A DNA stretch of 64,000 nt from the NCBI GenBank assembly GCA_041797745.1, contig JBHBZU010000054.1, positions 10,759 through 74,758 on the forward strand. Reading direction: 5' to 3'. Both the position numbers and the translations under genes were made by a program. The number at the start of each line of letters is the position of its first letter. Within the stretch, counting starts at the first letter, position 1. The notes beneath the pieces are model-generated. The model had not been told where the DNA came from. It saw only the letters and a program-made list of their open reading frames with translations, and ran no database searches. The stretch comes from UBA3871 sp041797745 (GTDB taxonomy: Bacteria; Bacillota; Clostridia; Peptostreptococcales; Anaerovoracaceae). Positions 59,594-64,000 of the stretch are shown piece by piece.

Positions 59594-60823
59594 ATGACTG
59601 AAAATAAATTTAACGAAAGACCGATTTGTCCCCATGATGAGTTCTGCGGAGGCTGCATTTATCAGCAGGAGACCTATGAAAATCAGACAAAAATAAAGGG
59701 CAAAGAAGTTCTGAACCTTATGCAGAAAAAAGGTGTGAACTTTGATTATATGGTAGAGGCTTACAGAACGGAAGATATATATAAGGCTCCTAAACTCTAC
59801 GAGTATAGAAACAAAATGGAATACACCTTTGGGGATTTGGTAAAGGATGGAGAAATGACACTGGGCATGCATCGCAAGGGGCATTTCATGTCCATTGTTA
59901 CTGTTGATAAGTGTCAGCTGGTTCCGGAAGATTTCAATATTATTTTGAGAACCGTTTTAGATTTTTGTCACGAAAAGGGATATCCTAAATATAACCCAAA
60001 GTCCCATAGAGGCTTAATGCGAAACCTTATAGTAAGATGGGGACAGAGAACCGGGGAATTGCTGATAAATGTAGTTACATCTTCAGAAATGGAGTTTGAC
60101 GAAAAGAGCTTTGCTGAAAGGCTGGAAAATATTAAGGATAAACTTAACGGAGACATTGTAGGAGTATTACACACACTTAACGATAGGTTGGCAGACGCTG
60201 TATATCCTGAAAAAATTAATATTATTCATGGCAGAGACTATTACATGGAAGAAATATGCGGATTGAAGTTTAAGGTCAGTGCTTTTTCTTTTTTTCAGAC
60301 CAATATTCCCGCTGTAGAACGACTTTATATGAATGCGCTTTCCCTAATTGACGATTTTGCAGGGAAAACCGTATTTGACCTTTTTTGCGGAACAGGTACT
60401 ATTTCTCAAGTTTTGGCTAAAAAAGCCAAAAAGGTAGTCGGAATTGAAATTGTTGAGGATGCAGTTTCAGCAGCCGGAGAAAATGCCGCCTTAAACGGAC
60501 TTAATAATTGCGAGTTCATAGCAGGGGATGTTTTTGAAGCCTTAGATCAAGTAAAAGAAAAGCCGGATGTTATAGTAGTAGATCCGCCACGTATGGGTAT
60601 CTTACCAAAGGCTTTAGACAAGATTGTAAAATATGGTACAGAACAGATTTTATATATATCCTGTAACCCTAAAACTTTAGCGGACAATATTCTTTATATG
60701 CAGCAATATTATGGCTACCGTTTGATTAAACTTCAAGCCTATGATAACTTTCCATTCACAAAGCATATTGAGTGTGTAGCTTTGTTGTCAAAGGAGCAAA
60801 ACATAATATCGAAAAAGGCTTAA
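59594..60823 (+). CDS. rlmD: RlmD/RumA-type 23S rRNA m5U methyltransferase
   Basis: 409 residues. The 4Fe-4S cysteine cluster is CPHDEFCGGCIYQQ at the N-terminus plus a later Cys in TVDKCQL. The methyltransferase core has FFQTN, VFDLFCGTGTISQVLA, VVDPPRMGI and the catalytic Cys in YISCNPKTLA. Members methylate U1939 or U747 of 23S rRNA, or tRNA U54 (TrmFO-independent forms). No TRAM domain is seen before the Fe-S motif, unlike RlmD of Escherichia coli. The start is ATG 59594 with a weak GAGA site. The next segment is a decaying accessory patch. Confidence 0.87.
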   Translation: MTENKFNERPICPHDEFCGGCIYQQETYENQTKIKGKEVLNLMQKKGVNFDYMVEAYRTEDIYKAPKLYEYRNKMEYTFGDLVKDGEMTLGMHRKGHFMSIVTVDKCQLVPEDFNIILRTVLDFCHEKGYPKYNPKSHRGLMRNLIVRWGQRTGELLINVVTSSEMEFDEKSFAERLENIKDKLNGDIVGVLHTLNDRLADAVYPEKINIIHGRDYYMEEICGLKFKVSAFSFFQTNIPAVERLYMNALSLIDDFAGKTVFDLFCGTGTISQVLAKKAKKVVGIEIVEDAVSAAGENAALNGLNNCEFIAGDVFEALDQVKEKPDVIVVDPPRMGILPKALDKIVKYGTEQILYISCNPKTLADNILYMQQYYGYRLIKLQAYDNFPFTKHIECVALLSKEQNIISKKA

Positions 60824-60846
60824 AATAGTTTTTTTTCGATATATGA

Positions 60847-60948
60847 AACATATCATCAAAAGCAGCAAGGCGTTTTTATAAGACCTTTGTGCAGACGTTT
60901 GAGGCTTTGGAATCTGATATTGAACTGACTTGTGCGAAACGAGATTAA
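60847..60948 (+). pseudogene. Possible protein remnant upstream of the DUF1016 fragment
   Basis: One frame, after a stop at 60844-60846, reads AARRFYKTFVQTFEALESD and then IELTCAKRD before a stop. The wording looks like real protein sequence but has no start and I cannot name the family. Low confidence. Confidence 0.25.
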
Positions 60949-60981
60949 AATCAAAAATAATTATTCGGAAAGGAGCACATT

Positions 60982-61253
60982 ATGAGTGATTTAATACCTC
61001 ACGGTGAACAATTTGAAAAAATTGTTGATATTATTGAGTCTGCTAAAGAACGTGCATACCGCAAAGTGAATGAGGAACTGATTTTAATGTACCGTGATAT
61101 AGGTGAATACATTAGTGTACAGTCTGAAAATGCTGAATATGGTGATGCATTTGTGCAGAAACTGTCTGATTTCTTTGCAACGAATTATCCTCGCTTAAAG
61201 GCTTTAATCGTCGCGGATTGTACAGAATGAAGCAGTTTTATGAGCTTTACAAT
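60982..61253 (+). pseudogene. DUF1016 (YhcG-like) nuclease N-terminal fragment, frameshifted
   Basis: The first 73 or so codons match the N-terminal DUF1016 domain (VDIIESAKERAYRKVNEEL; LMYRDIGEYISVQS). After ATNYPRLK the frame drifts into a short tail and stop at 61230. In the +2 relation, starting at 61200, the expected continuation GFNRRGLYRMKQFYELYN is readable without stops. This means one base is lost around 61198-61200. The rest of the gene (C-terminal PD-(D/E)XK domain) is missing. GGAAAGGAG precedes the ATG. Confidence 0.82.
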
Positions 61254-61301
61254 GTTTTTAGAAAATCCCGAAAATCAAGGACAATTAAAAAGGAGAATGT
61301 T

Positions 61302-61666
61302 ATGAATAAACGGTTATTTAGATTCCCAATATTTCTGGGATATTGTGTACCTTATGTGTTTTTCGCATTGTTTGGAGACTTAAAATAGGGAACAATGTTA
61401 CTTTATTTAGCTATGATTATAGCGTTTTCACTGCTTTTTATTTTAAGCGTTAAATTTAAACAAAACTTTATGATTATAGCCGGAAATGCAGTAAGCACCA
61501 TATCTTCGGTTGTTTTTGTAAAAAATTATATTCCCATGGAAGCCTCATATTATTTCAAGCGTTTACACCAATATCCCTTACATGTACCGTTTCAGCAATA
61601 GCTTTTTTGTTGCAGATGACCATTTTATGGAATATCATTAAGAAACAAAAAGCGGAACAGAATTAA
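61302..61666 (+). pseudogene. Small membrane protein gene with in-frame stop and frameshift
   Basis: The frame starts MNKRLFRFPIFLGYCVPYVF at ATG 61302, after AGGAG (61291-61295), and meets TAG at 61386-61388. It continues in the same frame as GTMLLYLAMIIAFSLLFILS, with several hydrophobic stretches, to SYYFKR. At about 61560 it shifts to the +1 frame, which reads TPISLTCTVSAIAFLLQ and ends KKQKAEQN at 61664-61666. Together this makes about 121 codons of a three- to four-helix membrane protein broken twice. Function unknown. Confidence 0.75.
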
Positions 61667-61733
61667 TTAAAAAGAGATATTTATTGAAAATTCACCTATG
61701 AAATATGGGATAAACAAATCACTTGGAGGGAAA

Positions 61734-62438
61734 ATGTTCATAGATAGGATTAAGATAGATTGGGAAAGTATTGATAAAGAAAGCTATTTAAGACAAATCG
61801 AAGCTTTGAGCGGCATTGATGAAATAAATCTTAATCGTCAGGTGACTTTCTTTGTGGGAGAAAACGGTAGCGGGAAGTCCACATTACTTGAGGCTATTGC
61901 CGTGGCGGAGGGCTTCAATCCCGAGGGAGGAACCAAGAACTACTCCTTTTCCACCTACGATTCTCATTCAGAGCTGTGCAATGCTGTCAGACTTTCGCGG
62001 AGGGCGAAAGCCCAATGGGGTTTCTTTCTTAGAGCGGAAAGCTTCTATAATGTTGCTACGGCTGAGGAAGAATACAGCCACTTCGGTGGTAAGTCTGAAC
62101 ATCTTCATGAAAAATCTCACGGAGAGAGTTTTTTGACTGTCTTTCAGAATAAATTTAATTCAAAGGGCTTATATCTTCTGGACGAGCCGGAGGCAGCGCT
62201 TTCACCACAGAGGCAGCTTACCTTGCTTAGAGAACTTGACATGGGGAGAAAAAGCGGCTCACAGTTTATTATCGTAACACATTCGCCTATATTACTAGGG
62301 TTACCTGAAGCCGAAATTCTTACCTTTGATGATGGAAACGTACATTCTTGCGAGTATTAAGATACTGATAGTTACCAAGTGACATCTATGTTCATAAATT
62401 ACCGCGAGCAAATTCTAAAGGAATTGCTAAAGGAGTAA
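61734..62438 (+). pseudogene. AAA-family ATPase gene with premature stop
   Basis: From ATG 61734 (GGAGGG at 61725-61730) it encodes a small ABC-like ATPase: Walker A FFVGENGSGKSTLLEAIA, FFLRAESFYNVAT, signature-like HGESFLTVFQ, Walker B GLYLLDEPEAALS and FIIVTHSPILLGLPEAE. TAA at 62358-62360 ends it after HSCEY, but the same frame continues DTDSYQVTSMFINYREQILK to a stop at 62436-62438, a plausible family tail. A shortened yet active protein of 208 residues is possible. Stand-alone ATPases of this kind have unknown roles. Confidence 0.7.
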
Positions 62439-62521
62439 AAACGAGGAAAGTCAGATGTCTCCTGCCGTAAATGTTGTATAGAAGATAATTAATGAGCACA
62501 TATACAAGGAAAACGAAATAT

Positions 62522-63082
62522 ATGAATAGATATTTATATAAAACGCTGGAAAACTTTGCGGATATGATTATAGCTTCAGATGAAGAGTATCTCACGGAAC
62601 TTCTGTTTGTTACAGAAAAGAACATGAGTGTAGCTTCAGGTTTAGTTGAAATTAATCACAAAGCATTAGATGAAGTTGCTACACCTTTCAGACATCACAA
62701 TAATCGACTTAAGTCGTTACCGGCGGTTGTTATTGATACTGTACGTTGGCTGGACATCTATTTTTCAGGAGAAGTCCCCGATTTTACACCGCCTTACCGT
62801 CTGGAAAATGCTACCGAATTTCGCAAGGAAGTATTAAAAAGAGTAGCTTCAATACCTCATGGTGAAACCACCACCTATGGCAAGATAGCCAAAAGCATTG
62901 CAAAGGAAAGGGGAATAGCCAAGATGTCAGCCCGTGCGGTAGGTTCTGCTGTGGGCTGGAACCCAATATGTATTATTATCCCATGTCATAGAGTCATCGG
63001 GTCAGACGGTTCACTAACCGGCTACGGCGGAGGTATGGAAAACAAAATTTCATTGCTGAAACTGGAGGGAATGGCTCTATAA
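62522..63082 (+). CDS. ogt: Methylated-DNA-[protein]-cysteine S-methyltransferase
   Basis: 186 residues from ATG 62522 (30 bp downstream of another ATG at 62492). The N-terminal ribonuclease-like domain is followed by VLKRVASIPHGETTTYGKIA, MSARAVGSAVGWNPICIIIPCHRVIGSDGSLTGYGGG with the acceptor Cys in PCHRV. It removes alkyl groups from O6-alkylguanine onto its own Cys. AAGGA lies ~11 bp before ATG 62522. The family's usual N-terminus (about 10 residues before the first strand) fits that start better. Confidence 0.93.
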   Translation: MNRYLYKTLENFADMIIASDEEYLTELLFVTEKNMSVASGLVEINHKALDEVATPFRHHNNRLKSLPAVVIDTVRWLDIYFSGEVPDFTPPYRLENATEFRKEVLKRVASIPHGETTTYGKIAKSIAKERGIAKMSARAVGSAVGWNPICIIIPCHRVIGSDGSLTGYGGGMENKISLLKLEGMAL

Positions 63083-63103
63083 CTTTAAAAGAGGTGATTA
63101 TAT

Positions 63104-63652
63104 ATGAAATTTGCTAAAAGTAAGTTCTCAGAATATGTGATATTTTTCATGGCATATTCTATAATCGGTTGGATATATGAAACCGTGCTGGAAGTAGTAA
63201 TCTACCGTTGGGGTTTTAGTAATCGCGGCGTACTTACAGGACCGTGGCTTCCTGTTTATGGGGTGGGAGCGGTATTGTTTCTGTTGCTTTGGTACCGCCT
63301 GATTAAGAATCAGTCTGCCGAGGTTAAGTGGCGGCGACTTACGATGATTTATCTCTTGACAATGGCAACAGCTACTTTGGTGGAACTTATTGCCAGCTAT
63401 ATTTGTGAATGGACAATGGGCTCATGGCCTTGGCAGACTTATGCCGATTATGCGATTAACTTTCAGGCGAGAATTGCCCTGAATCCAAGTATAAGATTTG
63501 GACTTGGAGGAGTCTTGTTTCTTTATATAATTCAACCCTTATTAGACAAGCTGACGGATAAAATGGGGAGCAAAAAGACTTCTTTGGTGGCGGTGGTTCT
63601 GATTGCAGTAGTGGCGGTAGATGTGTTTATAACCTTTATCTATTCAAAATAA
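63104..63652 (+). CDS. Putative ABC-transporter type IV / CmpB-family membrane protein
   Basis: 182 residues with five hydrophobic helices. The signature FFMAYSIIGWIYETVLEVVIYRWGFSNRGVLTGPWLPVYGVGAV is characteristic of the CmpB-like family (annotated as putative ABC-transporter type IV), common in Clostridia. No ATPase is adjacent, so transport function is not demonstrated. GAGGTG precedes the ATG. It follows ogt by 21 bp and ends 51 bp before a terminator. Confidence 0.85.
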   Translation: MKFAKSKFSEYVIFFMAYSIIGWIYETVLEVVIYRWGFSNRGVLTGPWLPVYGVGAVLFLLLWYRLIKNQSAEVKWRRLTMIYLLTMATATLVELIASYICEWTMGSWPWQTYADYAINFQARIALNPSIRFGLGGVLFLYIIQPLLDKLTDKMGSKKTSLVAVVLIAVVAVDVFITFIYSK

Positions 63653-63703
63653 TGAATACTGTTTTATGAATTAATAAAATAATGAAAAATAAAAAATGAA
63701 GAA

Positions 63704-63740
63704 AAAATAGGAGGTAAACCCCCTCCTATTTTAGCTTTTT
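63704..63740. terminator. Bidirectional terminator
   Basis: AAAATAGGAGG (63704-63714) pairs with CCTCCTATTTT (63722-63732), with A-rich and T-rich flanks for both directions. It separates the CmpB-family gene from the minus-strand gene beyond. Confidence 0.85.
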
Positions 63741-63819
63741 TATTAAACATATTTTTATTAATTATATCTTTTAATTAGCTTATTATTAAACAATTTTTTA
63801 TATTTTTTTGAACACAATG

Positions 63820-63999
63820 TCAATTTAATTTTGCAGCTTTATCAAATTCTCTCGTCGCTAGTATATTGTCATTGTCATCCAAGCGATTCACAATGGTGAA
63901 TACATAATAAGCAAGATTTAAGTTAATACTTCCAAGCAAAGGATTCACCCAATCTCCTTCAAGTGGAGAATTCCATATAAAATGCAGGATAACCGGTGC
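63820..63999 (-). CDS. 3' end of a minus-strand membrane protein, possibly PrsW-family
   Basis: Reading right to left from the window edge, an open frame of 59 codons ends at TGA (63820-63822). The visible part is APVILHFIWNSPLEGDWVNP, then LLGSINLNLAYYVFTIVNRL and a polar tail ending KAAKLN. HFIWNSP near a hydrophobic helix recalls the last helix of PrsW-type intramembrane proteases, but the fragment is too short to be sure. The 5' part lies beyond the window. The 80 bp between it and the terminator hold only AT-rich sequence. Confidence 0.5.
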   Translation of the reverse strand, partial: APVILHFIWNSPLEGDWVNPLLGSINLNLAYYVFTIVNRLDDNDNILATREFDKAAKLN

Positions 64000-64000
64000 C

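Noticed and set aside
61302..62438. Genetic code change (stop codon reassignment)
   Set aside because: Both TAG and TAA interrupt frames, and frameshifts occur too; all other genes in the window end normally.
60982..62438. Intact phage-defence locus (nuclease plus ATPase)
   Set aside because: Both the nuclease and ATPase genes are broken, so no functional defence system can be claimed.

Overview
The window is low-GC DNA (roughly 40% by eye), densely packed and almost entirely on the + strand. It looks like a chromosomal segment of an anaerobic Clostridia-type Firmicute. The evidence is the phoH-ybeY-cdd-era-recO-glyQS block, rpsU-yqeY, argR-recN, the ispH-rpsA fusion, a SpoIID/LytB protein, a complete-looking anaerobic (cbi-type) cobalamin operon and a clostridial-style Tad pilus set. 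A placement near Anaerovoracaceae / family XIII is a guess, not something the sequence proves. I found no rRNA, tRNA, CRISPR array, intact IS element or prophage.

Layout. 1-10.6 kb is housekeeping: the 3' end of mtaB, a HIT protein, a diguanylate cyclase, rpsU-yqeY behind a phased 10-bp repeat, then a HepT/MntA-type toxin-antitoxin pair whose antitoxin carries an N-terminal HTH, then phoH to glyQS. 10.7-17.4 kb holds the first part of a Tad pilus system: a TadZ-like protein with a degenerate P-loop, the TadA ATPase and a one-piece TadB/TadC membrane protein. Among these lie a histidine-kinase-like protein without its phospho-accepting His, a threonine-aldolase-like enzyme and a lytic transglycosylase. 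17.6-36.3 kb is the cobalamin region. One cobalamin riboswitch precedes an exported CbiK-like chelatase, a two-domain lipoprotein and a BtuFCD-type importer. Then follow cbiA-C-D-F-G-H-JET-B-cobD-cbiP and an ApgM-like phosphotransferase-fold protein. No cbiL, cobU/S/T, adenosyltransferase or recognised threonine kinase is present here.

36.3-42.1 kb has two proteins of unknown role, a 160-bp run of perfect hairpins, sfsA, an HD-domain protein, an AlkD-like protein, an Spx/ArsC-like protein and a DUF6873-like protein. 42.4-45.7 kb is the second part of the Tad system: an Flp1-like pilin, two TadE-type pseudopilins (one with a tandem Cys/His extension), a TadG/DUF5702-like protein and a DUF6382-like protein. 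46-59.5 kb is again housekeeping: nitroreductase, rarA, ispH-rpsA, DUF1003, argR-recN divergent from ruvCAB with an SOS-box-like palindrome between them, spoIID-like, queA and tgt. 59.6-64 kb has an RlmD-like methyltransferase, a decaying accessory patch of broken genes (60.85-62.44 kb), ogt, a CmpB-family membrane protein and the end of a minus-strand membrane protein running off the window.

Most worth a second look are these. (1) The riboswitch-headed import module with an exported chelatase. (2) The ApgM-like enzyme as a candidate for a missing aminopropanol-branch step. (3) The HTH-MntA/HepT pair with clustered operator half-sites. (4) The hairpin array at 38.66-38.82 kb, which shares a repeat with the pilin promoter region. 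(5) The Cys/His-bearing pseudopilin. (6) The run of nonsense and frameshifted genes at 61-62.4 kb.
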